IMG/VR virus record: IMGVR_UViG_3300028025_004842
Coordinates: 1-64,000 of that record
Direction: 5' to 3' (one strand)
Length of the DNA stretch: 64,000 nucleotides
Source: a virus
Position 1 is the stretch's first letter; each line of letters opens with the position of its first letter. The position numbers and the translations under genes are program-made. The notes under the pieces are model-generated. The model saw only the letters and a list, made by a program, of their open reading frames with translations, did no database searches and was not told the DNA's origin. Positions 43,159-51,776 of the stretch are shown piece after piece.

Positions 43159-43161
43159 ACG

Positions 43162-43836
43162 TTATAATGAAAGAACTCGTGGATGAGATAAGTTAACTGC
43201 TTTTTGGAAATTGTTTTGGAACGATTGGAAAGCATCATAACTCACCACTCTGTCGTGCTGCGCCTTCCATTCTCTTTTCCATAATGCTCCTTGTTCCGGA
43301 ACGTATTGCTTTGGATAGCGTAGGTAGAAGTTCCAACATATAAACCACATTACGGCTTCCACCATGTAGTCATATATCATAATGAATCCATCCTCATCCA
43401 CCTTCTTCGCTTGATACGCCACCTTTACATTTGTAGGTGCATCGTTAGGATACTGCCATATAATTGCATTGTTGTTTATCATTACGTTGCCGGAGAAGTG
43501 TCTGTTATCAGCTCCTGTTACAGCGAGATTACATTGATCCAAGAAAGCGAAATCTGCAACATAAGCACCATACGCTTTCCCATAATAATCACAATAACGC
43601 ATCGCAATCACCTTAATGCAATTATCAGGAAGCATTGCTTGCCCTTGGTCAATTGGAATAGTGATGTTCTCAACGTATAGTTGTCCCAAGCTATTCAAAC
43701 GCACTAAAGCACGCTGTGCTAACGTATTTATGTAAATGTCGAATGATGTACCATCGCCTATGTTTAACATCTGCTTGGCTTCTGTAATAGCGTCCTCGAT
43801 GGGAACAAACTTATAATTACCTGCTGCTGCTGACAT
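43162..43836 (-). CDS. Neck/ring protein 1 (P22 gp4-like in position)
   Basis: 224 residues. Helical start FVPIEDAITEAKQMLNIGDG then YINTLAQRALVRLNSLGQL, then a beta part with IDQGQAMLPDNCIKVIAMRY. Size and order (connector between portal and tail) fit a head-tail adaptor. Overlap with the next gene is 20 bases. Assigned by position mainly. Confidence 0.55.
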   Translation of the reverse strand: MSAAAGNYKFVPIEDAITEAKQMLNIGDGTSFDIYINTLAQRALVRLNSLGQLYVENITIPIDQGQAMLPDNCIKVIAMRYCDYYGKAYGAYVADFAFLDQCNLAVTGADNRHFSGNVMINNNAIIWQYPNDAPTNVKVAYQAKKVDEDGFIMIYDYMVEAVMWFICWNFYLRYPKQYVPEQGALWKREWKAQHDRVVSYDAFQSFQNNFQKAVNLSHPRVLSL

Positions 43837-44473
43837 TTTCTATATCGGATTTACTGTTTGAAACATGGTCTATTCTTGACATATATCTACGTCCTTCATC
43901 ACTTTCTAATACTTTCTTGATATCAGAAAACATATCATCAGGCATAGGGTAATCATCTAAGTCGATGTTGAAAGCTGGAGCGTCCTGTGGTCTTGATATT
44001 ATCGCTCTCATCGTTAGCCCTGTTGCTTTCACTTGTGGACGAAGGAAGCCTGTCATAGTATTGTTATTAAGCAAATACCATCCATCGCTTCTTACGTGCT
44101 TCATCTTCGAATGATTACGGAACTGACGTAGCTCTTGCTCACTCTGTACTTCACTTAATCCAATAGCGCATTCGCATATAGGAAACACACCATCAATACC
44201 ATTCACCTTTGGTTGTGGGAATGTCATTATCGTTGGTATAGAAGCATTGAATGACGTACACCCCTCATCTGTCCAATTGATTTCTAAATCAAAGTCCTGA
44301 TAGCATACATTAGGCAAGTTCTTGAATGCCATGTAGTAATTGAATAGCACCTTTTGGCGTGCTATATTCAGTAGGTTGAGTAAGCGTAGCTGCGTGTTTG
44401 CAGCACTCTCATCGGTGTATATACCACCTAGCTTCCAACTACCTATCGTATCTATTGCTTGTAGTGTATTCAT
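43817..44473 (-). CDS. Neck/ring protein 2
   Basis: 218 residues, beta and helix mixture, Cys present (DEGCTSFN, FPICECAIGLS). No recognised domain. Its position between two neck genes and short spacing suggests a ring component of the neck. Confidence 0.5.
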   Translation of the reverse strand: MNTLQAIDTIGSWKLGGIYTDESAANTQLRLLNLLNIARQKVLFNYYMAFKNLPNVCYQDFDLEINWTDEGCTSFNASIPTIMTFPQPKVNGIDGVFPICECAIGLSEVQSEQELRQFRNHSKMKHVRSDGWYLLNNNTMTGFLRPQVKATGLTMRAIISRPQDAPAFNIDLDDYPMPDDMFSDIKKVLESDEGRRYMSRIDHVSNSKSDIENVSSSR

Positions 44474-44475
44474 CT

Positions 44476-45585
44476 CTATTGGTTTGTTACCACTTGTGGT
44501 GTATCCATATTCAATCCTTGTACATTCTTAGTGTCAAGGTCAAACAATCGTGCTGTAAAGTCAACAAGGTATTCAATGAACTCCTGTGAGTAGTACAATA
44601 ACAAATCAGTATCGTTATTCAATGGATCAATCTCGAATGGTGGAAGCTTGATGTAATCCATCTCCACATATTGTAGATTGCTCTTTGGTTCTATGATAAT
44701 AGCATTGTCCGCCATTTGATAACGAGGGAAACGCTTTGTAGGAGAATCGACCTTCTGTACGTATTGGTCAGGCTTTAACTGAAAGCACGAATTCATCTTT
44801 GTTGATGTAATCACGCCTCCCGATACATAAGCACTCGTTGCAACAACAGGAGATAATAACTCCTCGTCATTGTACAATCTGTATCTACGTGTACCTATCT
44901 GCTTAACGTAACGCTCTCCATTCATCCCACCTGCTCCAATAGCACCCGATATTGTAATCTTATTACCATCACGTAGCTGCGAGCGCTTCTGTAGCGTTAT
45001 CTCTATCTTGGATGGTGTTGCGTTAACGCTATCAATCTCATCCTCATTCTCGAATATATACGCAGCACGTACGCTGAATAAGTGCATATAATCCTGCACC
45101 ATATCCGTTGTAACAACGTTTCCTGAACGAAATGAACCAATATTTCCGGCTACTCCTGTTAATATCGAAAACGTGAAATCCGTAACTGTTGCTACTGCTC
45201 CGCTTATAGATAATGTCCCTGTGCTTCCTGTTACACTTACACTTGCTGTGTCGCCGTTTTGCAGCATATGTGGGAACGCTGTTGTTATAGTAGAGAAACT
45301 TGCTGATGGAAATAGTGGGCTAAAGACGTACGAATACGCTGTTACTGCTATCGGTTGCAATAGAATGCGTCCCGTTGTAGCAGGCACTTCTCTTGCGTAC
45401 ACCAATAGAGAACGTATCTCGTCATATCGCTTCTGCGTATCAAGCACATTATACTTGCTTGTAATAGACAACTGCAAAGCACGTCTAAAGAACGCCTTCT
45501 GTGTTGTCGGGTCGTAGTAGTCGCTATAAACTTTGTCTATCCTGCGCTCTACCTCTTTGTTGAAATCTACACCTGTAAATGCCAT
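44476..45585 (-). CDS. Neck/ring protein 3
   Basis: 369 residues. It carries a helical start (EVERRIDKVYSDYYDPTTQ) and a beta core. Around residues 205-240 occurs LRDGNKITISGAIGAGGMNGERYVKQIGTRRYRLYN, the same small beta unit as in the decoration and giant tail proteins. It is the first gene behind the promoter at 45590-45623. Confidence 0.55.
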   Translation of the reverse strand: MAFTGVDFNKEVERRIDKVYSDYYDPTTQKAFFRRALQLSITSKYNVLDTQKRYDEIRSLLVYAREVPATTGRILLQPIAVTAYSYVFSPLFPSASFSTITTAFPHMLQNGDTASVSVTGSTGTLSISGAVATVTDFTFSILTGVAGNIGSFRSGNVVTTDMVQDYMHLFSVRAAYIFENEDEIDSVNATPSKIEITLQKRSQLRDGNKITISGAIGAGGMNGERYVKQIGTRRYRLYNDEELLSPVVATSAYVSGGVITSTKMNSCFQLKPDQYVQKVDSPTKRFPRYQMADNAIIIEPKSNLQYVEMDYIKLPPFEIDPLNNDTDLLLYYSQEFIEYLVDFTARLFDLDTKNVQGLNMDTPQVVTNQ

Positions 45586-45589
45586 AAAG

Positions 45590-45623
45590 CAAAGATAAGC
45601 ATTCTGATTATCATAAAAACAAA
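45590..45623 (-). promoter_or_regulatory. Bacteroidota promoter for the neck genes
   Basis: On the minus strand TTTG (CAAA at 45620-45623), a 22-base spacer, then TATCTTTG (CAAAGATA at 45590-45597). It begins only five bases upstream of the ATG at 45585, so the message would be nearly leaderless. Confidence 0.55.
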
Positions 45624-45652
45624 AAGGGGCATAGATTACTCTACACCCCTTT
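45623..45652 (-). terminator. Terminator behind the capsid genes
   Basis: AAAGGGG (45623-45629) pairs with CCCCTTT (45646-45652), extended by TAGA/TCTA; on the minus strand it is followed by TTTTTGTTTTT. It ends capsid and decoration transcription and lies exactly against the neck promoter. Confidence 0.8.
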
Positions 45653-45670
45653 GTTCAGTTATTTGGTAGA

Positions 45671-46588
45671 TTATACTAATCCGTCATTGATTGCTCCGAA
45701 GAACGCTGCTAAGTTAGCAACGCTATTGTCGTCAGCATTCACCATTACAACCTCTGGAATAACTACTCCTGATTCAACAGCAGCCTCAGACACCTGAGAT
45801 ACTTGAATACCAATGTATTCTTTTGCTGCGTTGTATCCTGTAATACGTCCTGCCTCAGCATAATATGCGTTAAAAGCATTAGTATTTACATTGAATGTAG
45901 CGCCTACAACAGTTACAGCACCAGTTGCTGATGTTCCGATTACGGAAATCAATCCTGATGTAGTAGGGATACAAGGGTATGTACGACCATTCAATTCAGC
46001 AGAACCTGCACCTGCAAGACCTGCGAATGTAATGTTATACAATTTATCAACTGTCAATCCGTGTGCAGCAGCAGTCAACACACGAGGCGTTGCATTTGAT
46101 ACAGCAGTTACAGTGATAGCCGTTGTTGTTTGTGTAGATGTCAATGTGCTAGAAGCAAATGCAATTACAGGAGCGTCAACTGTTCCTGTGAATACAACTC
46201 CTGAACCACTTGATGACAATGTTCCAAATACAGCTCCTCCATCAATACCAACTTGAATCACAGCAGCTACTGCTGCGTAGAATGTTGCTGCCGCAGGTGC
46301 AGATGCTCCTGTTGTGTAGCTGAATGGGAAGTTGATTGTTTCGCCAGAAAGAACTTGTTGAATCACACCACTATATGTCGTAGTTGCTGCGATAGCTGCT
46401 GTCGACGTAATAGTGTAGATTCCTGGTACTCCTGCTGATGTACCAAAGTACTGAGGAACGCCTTGTACTTTGTATTTGTTGATTGGTTCAGCTCCTGTAA
46501 TAAACACAGTACCACCTACTGTGCTTACGTCTGCTGCTCCTGTTATCGTGTCGAGTACGAATACTCTTTCATTTAAGTTTAGTGCCAT
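45671..46588 (-). CDS. Capsid decoration / minor structural protein
   Basis: 305 residues, beta-rich, Ala/Thr/Val rich. It holds the small beta unit AAAHGLTVDKLYNITFAGLAGAGSAELNGRTY at about residues 172-203. It lies next to the major capsid gene and behind the same terminator, so strong expression is expected. A head fibre or decoration protein is likely; no domain named. Confidence 0.55.
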   Translation of the reverse strand: MALNLNERVFVLDTITGAADVSTVGGTVFITGAEPINKYKVQGVPQYFGTSAGVPGIYTITSTAAIAATTTYSGVIQQVLSGETINFPFSYTTGASAPAAATFYAAVAAVIQVGIDGGAVFGTLSSSGSGVVFTGTVDAPVIAFASSTLTSTQTTTAITVTAVSNATPRVLTAAAHGLTVDKLYNITFAGLAGAGSAELNGRTYPCIPTTSGLISVIGTSATGAVTVVGATFNVNTNAFNAYYAEAGRITGYNAAKEYIGIQVSQVSEAAVESGVVIPEVVMVNADDNSVANLAAFFGAINDGLV

Positions 46589-46610
46589 TTCGTATATTAT
46601 TTTTTATAGG

Positions 46611-48011
46611 TTAAACTTTGTTTTCAAGATAAACGTGAGCAGTAGGATTCATCACATTGATACCACCGATAGAGTAGATACGGAAACTGTTGAAGTCATT
46701 ATCTGTACTTGTAAGTTCCATGTTTTCTACTGTCAATGCAGTACCATTAGAGATTGCGCTTCCTAATGATTCCATTGCAGTTAAACCACGTTGGAAAGAA
46801 TAGAAATATTTAGAATTACCCATGTAAATCTTTTGGAATGCTGGGGCCATCATTCCTGATGTCTGCATCTGTACAGGAGAGAAATCTAGCATGTAGAAGT
46901 TACCCGATGTTTGTGGTAAGCCTTCGAATCCTGCTAAAGATGTCAATGTACCCATTCCTTGCATGTCAAGCATTTTGTCGCGAACAACGTTTACATACTC
47001 GAAACCTGGAATCCAAATACGTGTAGCGTTCAAACCGTTGATAGAACCATCAGTGAAGTTAACAGCAATTGTTGCATCAAACTTCATGTAGTCTTTGTAC
47101 CAGTTTGAAATCAACTTCATACCGATTGAACCCGTACGGATGATGCGGTTTGCGTTGTCGTTTCCTGGATTGCTCAAGAACCAATTACGTACGTAGTTTT
47201 CAAACTCAGACTGCGTGATAGCTGAATTCAATGCTGCGTAAGTACCACGATCTTGAATTTGTTGGTGGATACCTTTAGTAGCCGTTTGGTTCATTCCTGT
47301 TGATTCAGGGTTAACACCCTTAGAAAGGAACTGCGTCATTGCATTGTTACGGAAGAAACGTTGTAACGCTTCTTTAACAGGTGCAATAGTGATGTATCCT
47401 TCTGCATCAGAGATTACAGTGTTCTGTAATGATGCGAACAAGTTTTGTTGTCCACCATCATCAACGATTGAACAGTAGTTCTCCCAAGTTTGCGGAACGA
47501 TGTAAACACCAGCAGGGCCTTTAGTACCATTAGTGTCAACTGAACGTACGTATTGGATAACCAATTTACCAGCAGGGAAATCTCCTGCAACTGGTGCAGT
47601 GTGTCCTGGTGCTTGTGCTACTTTGATGTATCCTAATCCTGTTTCAACAACGCGAGAAAGATTACCACCAAATTTCAATGCTACTTGGTCGTTCTCACGG
47701 AATGCCTGATAATCAGGGTTAGTAAATGTGATTAACACAGAACCGCCTGTAGAAGCTACAGCGCTAGATACTTGTGCTTTGATGGTTGGGTCACCAGTGT
47801 ATGCAATTTCATCCTTGTAGGTGAAAAGCATTTTGTTACCCGTACCACGAGATTCATAAAAATTGTTAGTTTCTTCAATGATTTTCGTCCAAGCGTAAGC
47901 GTGTTGTCCTTCTTGTACAACCCCGTCTACAACTCTGTTACGAATCAACCCTTGGAGATTTAGCTCTTTCGCTAAACTGCCTTTGGTATACACCGCATTA
48001 GTTGCTGCCAT
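46611..48011 (-). CDS. Major capsid protein
   Basis: 466 residues, near the size of crAss-like capsid proteins (about 490-500). Order: portal, scaffold, then this gene. It is alternately helical and beta with an N-arm (KGSLAKELNLQGLIRNRVVDG), E-loop like segment (NKMLFTYKDEIAYTGDPT) and a long spine helix near 225-245 (TIAPVKEALQRFFRNNAM). I infer the HK97 fold from position and length; no single motif decides it. Confidence 0.7.
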   Translation of the reverse strand: MAATNAVYTKGSLAKELNLQGLIRNRVVDGVVQEGQHAYAWTKIIEETNNFYESRGTGNKMLFTYKDEIAYTGDPTIKAQVSSAVASTGGSVLITFTNPDYQAFRENDQVALKFGGNLSRVVETGLGYIKVAQAPGHTAPVAGDFPAGKLVIQYVRSVDTNGTKGPAGVYIVPQTWENYCSIVDDGGQQNLFASLQNTVISDAEGYITIAPVKEALQRFFRNNAMTQFLSKGVNPESTGMNQTATKGIHQQIQDRGTYAALNSAITQSEFENYVRNWFLSNPGNDNANRIIRTGSIGMKLISNWYKDYMKFDATIAVNFTDGSINGLNATRIWIPGFEYVNVVRDKMLDMQGMGTLTSLAGFEGLPQTSGNFYMLDFSPVQMQTSGMMAPAFQKIYMGNSKYFYSFQRGLTAMESLGSAISNGTALTVENMELTSTDNDFNSFRIYSIGGINVMNPTAHVYLENKV

Positions 48012-48052
48012 TTTATTGTTTTTTTAGTTAGTTAGTTTTTGGTTACTATGTA

Positions 48053-49153
48053 CTACAGTTTGAAGTTAGGATTCTGACGTTGCATAGCTCTCTCATACGC
48101 TGCATCTTCTTCGGTGATAGTCTTCCCAGACCTCACTTCTTTTGCGATGCCTACATTATGAGCTTGTACCGCCTTTGCTTCTAGATTCTCTGCACGAGCC
48201 TTACCAATCGTTTTCTTTGAGATATTCAATAACTCATCACGATGGATTGCTGTGTCAACGAATCTAACAACATCCTCTACAAATAGGTCAGATACACCAT
48301 TAGCATCAGGAGTTGTGTAACGTACAAAATCAGGATTAAAGATGTCGCCCGATTTCTCGATAGTGGCTTTCATCTTTTCTGCCCATTCTGTGTTTACCAC
48401 ACGTCCATTAAAACGCTTTCCGATAATCTTCTCTATTCCTGTATGGATGTTTTTTCTCTGACGATTAAGCCATTCCATTTGTTGGCGTTGTTGTTCGTCA
48501 CGCTTCAACTTGTACTCCTGCTCAATCGTTTCAAGTTTTGCATTGGCATTGCCTGATAACGCCTTCTTCGCTGAACTAACGAGGGATTTTCTTTTTAACG
48601 TTGATGGTTCATTCATCCATGAGTAAACTTCTTCTTCAACGGCTTGAACGAGTTCATCGCCCTCTAGTCCTAATTCCAAAGCTTGTTTCTCAAAATGTGA
48701 ACGTATTAGTGTTTCTTCATCCTGTCCGTCAACAGAACTTACCACACCCACCTTCTTAAAGAACCCTCCTACTGAATGATTATCGCCCTCCGATATTCTG
48801 TACTCATTCCAAAGCTTTACTAAAGGGTCTGCTGTAAGTGATTCAAATGAAGCAATCTGCGCTTGTAGCGTAGCTATTGTTGAATTGGCTTCATTTAGTT
48901 GTGCTTGCAGAGATTCTAAAGCTCCACTTGGACTAGCGCTAGTTCTTTCATCCCCCATGTTGGGAGCTTGTCCAAAATCTAACTCATCATCATACGAATC
49001 ATCAACATCATTTACTAATGCTGATACATTGGTTGACTTCGCTTCAACTGCTGCTTCGGGTGTTGCATCCGTAGAGTTATCTACCATTGCTTCGCCTTCG
49101 TTAGCAATTATTGCTTGTTCGTTTTCAATAGGTTCTGTCAATACTGATTCCAT
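48053..49153 (-). CDS. Scaffold / capsid assembly protein
   Basis: 366 residues, acidic N-terminus (ENEQAIIANEGEAMVDN), long Ala/Gln coiled stretches (ESLQAQLNEANSTIATLQAQIASFE), basic C-terminal part. This is the normal layout of a capsid scaffold, in the normal place between portal and capsid. A -7 box at 49162-49169 lies just upstream. Confidence 0.7.
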   Translation of the reverse strand: MESVLTEPIENEQAIIANEGEAMVDNSTDATPEAAVEAKSTNVSALVNDVDDSYDDELDFGQAPNMGDERTSASPSGALESLQAQLNEANSTIATLQAQIASFESLTADPLVKLWNEYRISEGDNHSVGGFFKKVGVVSSVDGQDEETLIRSHFEKQALELGLEGDELVQAVEEEVYSWMNEPSTLKRKSLVSSAKKALSGNANAKLETIEQEYKLKRDEQQRQQMEWLNRQRKNIHTGIEKIIGKRFNGRVVNTEWAEKMKATIEKSGDIFNPDFVRYTTPDANGVSDLFVEDVVRFVDTAIHRDELLNISKKTIGKARAENLEAKAVQAHNVGIAKEVRSGKTITEEDAAYERAMQRQNPNFKL

Positions 49154-49161
49154 ATTAATTG

Positions 49162-49169
49162 CAAATTTA
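49162..49169 (-). promoter_or_regulatory. -7 box for the capsid group
   Basis: On the minus strand TAAATTTG matches TAnnTTTG, nine bases upstream of the scaffold ATG at 49153. The gap to the portal gene is 88 bases. No clear -33. Confidence 0.45.
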
Positions 49170-49241
49170 TGTTTGTTTTACGTGTTATTAAACTATTAAT
49201 TCAGTCTATGTTACTTATGTCGTTGATACTCAGTTAAATAA

Positions 49242-51560
49242 TTATTGTTGAGGCATTCCTCCGCCCTGCTGTTGCATCATTTGTTGCATCGCTTCTGGTG
49301 GAATACCGCCCCCTTGCTCCATTCCTTGTGGTGGCATTTGCTCTCCTCCGCCTTGTGGTTGTCCTCCGGCTGCTCCATTCATAAATGCTGCAATATCCTC
49401 TTGCGAGTATCCTTGCTTGAGCATCTCTCTTGCCATATTCCCTGCTGTCTGAATAGACTGCTTGGCGATATTACCTTGCATCTCCACTTGCTTAGTTTGT
49501 GCTTGCCCTTCTGCCATCGCTTCTGTAGATTGTAATCTCGTAGCGTTAGCCATCATCTCTTGTACACGCTGAATCTCTTGCTTCTTAGCAACAGAATACT
49601 TAGCGTAATCTTTAAGCTCACTGATGGTTTTAGCATCCTCAACATTAAGCCAATCTGCGAAGTCAATCTGACCTTGTGCCATTAGGTTATCCAATGCAGA
49701 AAGCATACGTGCCTTACGTGCAGGGTCGATGATATCACGAGTGGAAATAGATAATGAGAAGTTAGTGTATGTATCGTCCTTTAAATCTACGATACGCTGT
49801 ACTCCCTCCTCACCCAATAGTGATTGCCATTTTATCTTATCAGGATTCTTCTGAATGTCGTTCTTCACGTATTCGATAGCAAACTGCGCAGCATCAGCGA
49901 ATAGTTGCAATACACCTGTCATAGTGTACTGGATGCTATTAGATGCTAATCCTGCGGAGTTTTGCTGTGTCTTTAATCCAATGTATCCTGTCTGCGTACC
50001 CATGATGGCTGCTGATACATTAGCAATATCTTTCAATTCTGCTTTGAAACTTTCCTTAATTGCTAAATAGTTCTGAACATCTCGCATAAGAGAAACGTCC
50101 TCCTTCTGCATTAATGGTTCTCTGTCTGTGTAATCTCCATCCTCACCCGATGACGTTGCAACAGTGAAACGTGTCTTACGCAATTGAGAATATATCTGCG
50201 TTGGTGTCATCCCGTTCTTGAACTTCTTACCATTGATGGCAATGATAGTTCCTAAGTCCATCGTATAGTTCTCTCTGATACGATAGCTGATGGCATCCAG
50301 CTCCTTCTGCTTTGCTTTTAATTGGTCAACCAAACACTGATTGATACCGATGAACGTGTCAGGTTGGAAGCACATAATAGGAAATAACTTATTCCCTGCT
50401 TGATTCGGATCGTCAATTACATCGTGAATACCGAAATCCACAATGAACATATTGGCTAACAACGTAGCTCTACGTATCACCTGTACTGGTGTTCCCTTCT
50501 TACCCTTACCACCCTTTAACTTGATAGCCACCTTATCGCCATCTTGGTCTTTCACCACGCGATACCCCGAATCAATCGTTGCTTTCCAATACACAGTGAT
50601 TTCACTCATGTACTGATTGATGGAGTTAAATAGCGTGTAATTGTATAATGCAGCAAGCTGCGTGAATATCGTAGTGTTGGTGTATGAGCCATTACGAATC
50701 TGAACAATCTCATCGTTGGTTAGATACTTACGATACTTGGCGATTGCTGCATCCTTGTGGATGAAGTTAATCTTTCCTCTTGATACATCGTATCTTCCGA
50801 AGTCATCATCCTTTGCTGACATAGCGAAGTACAAGTATGGAGGAACATCCTCTAGTCTTCCTTCTTCTGTTACGTTGATGATAGCTCTACGTCCTATTGT
50901 TACATTCATAAACTGACGAGAGTAATCCTGTGGGTTCATGTTGTTAGCACGAACGTAATCAAGGATAAGCCCTGCATCATGTTGTAAGTCTGTTGCGAAA
51001 GACAAGAATATCGTCTTTGCCACTTCTTCCTCTGTCGCTGCTGGGTTAGCAGGAGGAACGAATTCAAGCCCTGTGGCTTCTGTAATCTTCTCTATTTGTT
51101 TCTTGAACTTACGAGCTACCTGAACCATCTTTAGCTTCTTGGTAGCTTCGCTTTTCATCTCTTGGTTGAGAACGCTAACTCTTGGTTCAGCACTTGATGC
51201 CACCCCTAAGAACTGCCCACGTAAGAAGTTTACAATTGTATAAACATCCTTGCCTGGCATATACGGCGTTGATAAATCCTCTATCTGTCCATCTGCCCCT
51301 TCTATCTGTCCTAGATATACGCTTGTGTTTGCTTGAAGCCCCATAGCATACAAGAAGTTATCCTGTATCTGTGTAACCTCTGAACCACCAACACCTATCT
51401 GTGTCTTATCATAATCTCTCGTAGGAAGGCGATTGTATGCTCTACAATAGAACAACGCACTAAGTCGATAATAGTTTGCATACGTTCCATATCGTTTAAG
51501 GATTTGGTCGTTGCTAAGTCCTTGGTCAGGAAGTGTGGCTAATATTGCTGAATCGTACAT
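49242..51560 (-). CDS. Portal protein
   Basis: 772 residues, the size of large podovirus portals. It follows terminase and precedes scaffold. It has helical wing segments (KEQKMKSEATKKLKMVQVARKFKKQ-like, YMSEITVYWKATIDSGYR) and a Gln/Gly/Met/Pro low-complexity end (GGQPQGGGEQMPPQG). The portal forms a dodecameric ring at the packaging vertex. The start at 51560 overlaps the upstream small gene by 35 bases. Confidence 0.75.
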   Translation of the reverse strand: MYDSAILATLPDQGLSNDQILKRYGTYANYYRLSALFYCRAYNRLPTRDYDKTQIGVGGSEVTQIQDNFLYAMGLQANTSVYLGQIEGADGQIEDLSTPYMPGKDVYTIVNFLRGQFLGVASSAEPRVSVLNQEMKSEATKKLKMVQVARKFKKQIEKITEATGLEFVPPANPAATEEEVAKTIFLSFATDLQHDAGLILDYVRANNMNPQDYSRQFMNVTIGRRAIINVTEEGRLEDVPPYLYFAMSAKDDDFGRYDVSRGKINFIHKDAAIAKYRKYLTNDEIVQIRNGSYTNTTIFTQLAALYNYTLFNSINQYMSEITVYWKATIDSGYRVVKDQDGDKVAIKLKGGKGKKGTPVQVIRRATLLANMFIVDFGIHDVIDDPNQAGNKLFPIMCFQPDTFIGINQCLVDQLKAKQKELDAISYRIRENYTMDLGTIIAINGKKFKNGMTPTQIYSQLRKTRFTVATSSGEDGDYTDREPLMQKEDVSLMRDVQNYLAIKESFKAELKDIANVSAAIMGTQTGYIGLKTQQNSAGLASNSIQYTMTGVLQLFADAAQFAIEYVKNDIQKNPDKIKWQSLLGEEGVQRIVDLKDDTYTNFSLSISTRDIIDPARKARMLSALDNLMAQGQIDFADWLNVEDAKTISELKDYAKYSVAKKQEIQRVQEMMANATRLQSTEAMAEGQAQTKQVEMQGNIAKQSIQTAGNMAREMLKQGYSQEDIAAFMNGAAGGQPQGGGEQMPPQGMEQGGGIPPEAMQQMMQQQGGGMPQQ

Positions 51561-51753
51561 GTTCTAGTTTCCATATTTTAAATACTTCTCCATTCTGATC
51601 TACGACAAGCCAAAACAAGTCGCACGTTTGATTGCCGCTTAATAGCGACCCCTGTGGAAATACATTCAGCACAAGACACTTCTCCCATATAATCTGCCCC
51701 TTCTTTAAGCATTCTGCTTCGCAAGGGAAATGTATTTGTGAGAAGTCTATCAT
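51526..51753 (-). CDS. Small unknown protein between terminase and portal
   Basis: 75 residues with mixed hydrophobic and charged character and three Cys (residues 10, 14 and 26). It overlaps the start of the portal gene. A -7 box sits at 51759-51766. Function unknown; possibly a packaging accessory. Confidence 0.5.
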   Translation of the reverse strand: MIDFSQIHFPCEAECLKKGQIIWEKCLVLNVFPQGSLLSGNQTCDLFWLVVDQNGEVFKIWKLEHVRFSNISHTS

Positions 51754-51758
51754 CTTGG

Positions 51759-51766
51759 CAAATTTA
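51759..51766 (-). promoter_or_regulatory. -7 box before the portal group
   Basis: On the minus strand TAAATTTG, in the 23-base gap between terminase and the small gene. No convincing -33 element. Confidence 0.4.
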
Positions 51767-51776
51767 CGTATTTAGT

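Noticed and set aside
45891-46256. Plus-strand frame of 121 residues
   Set aside because: Antisense to the decoration protein; composition mirrors its low complexity.
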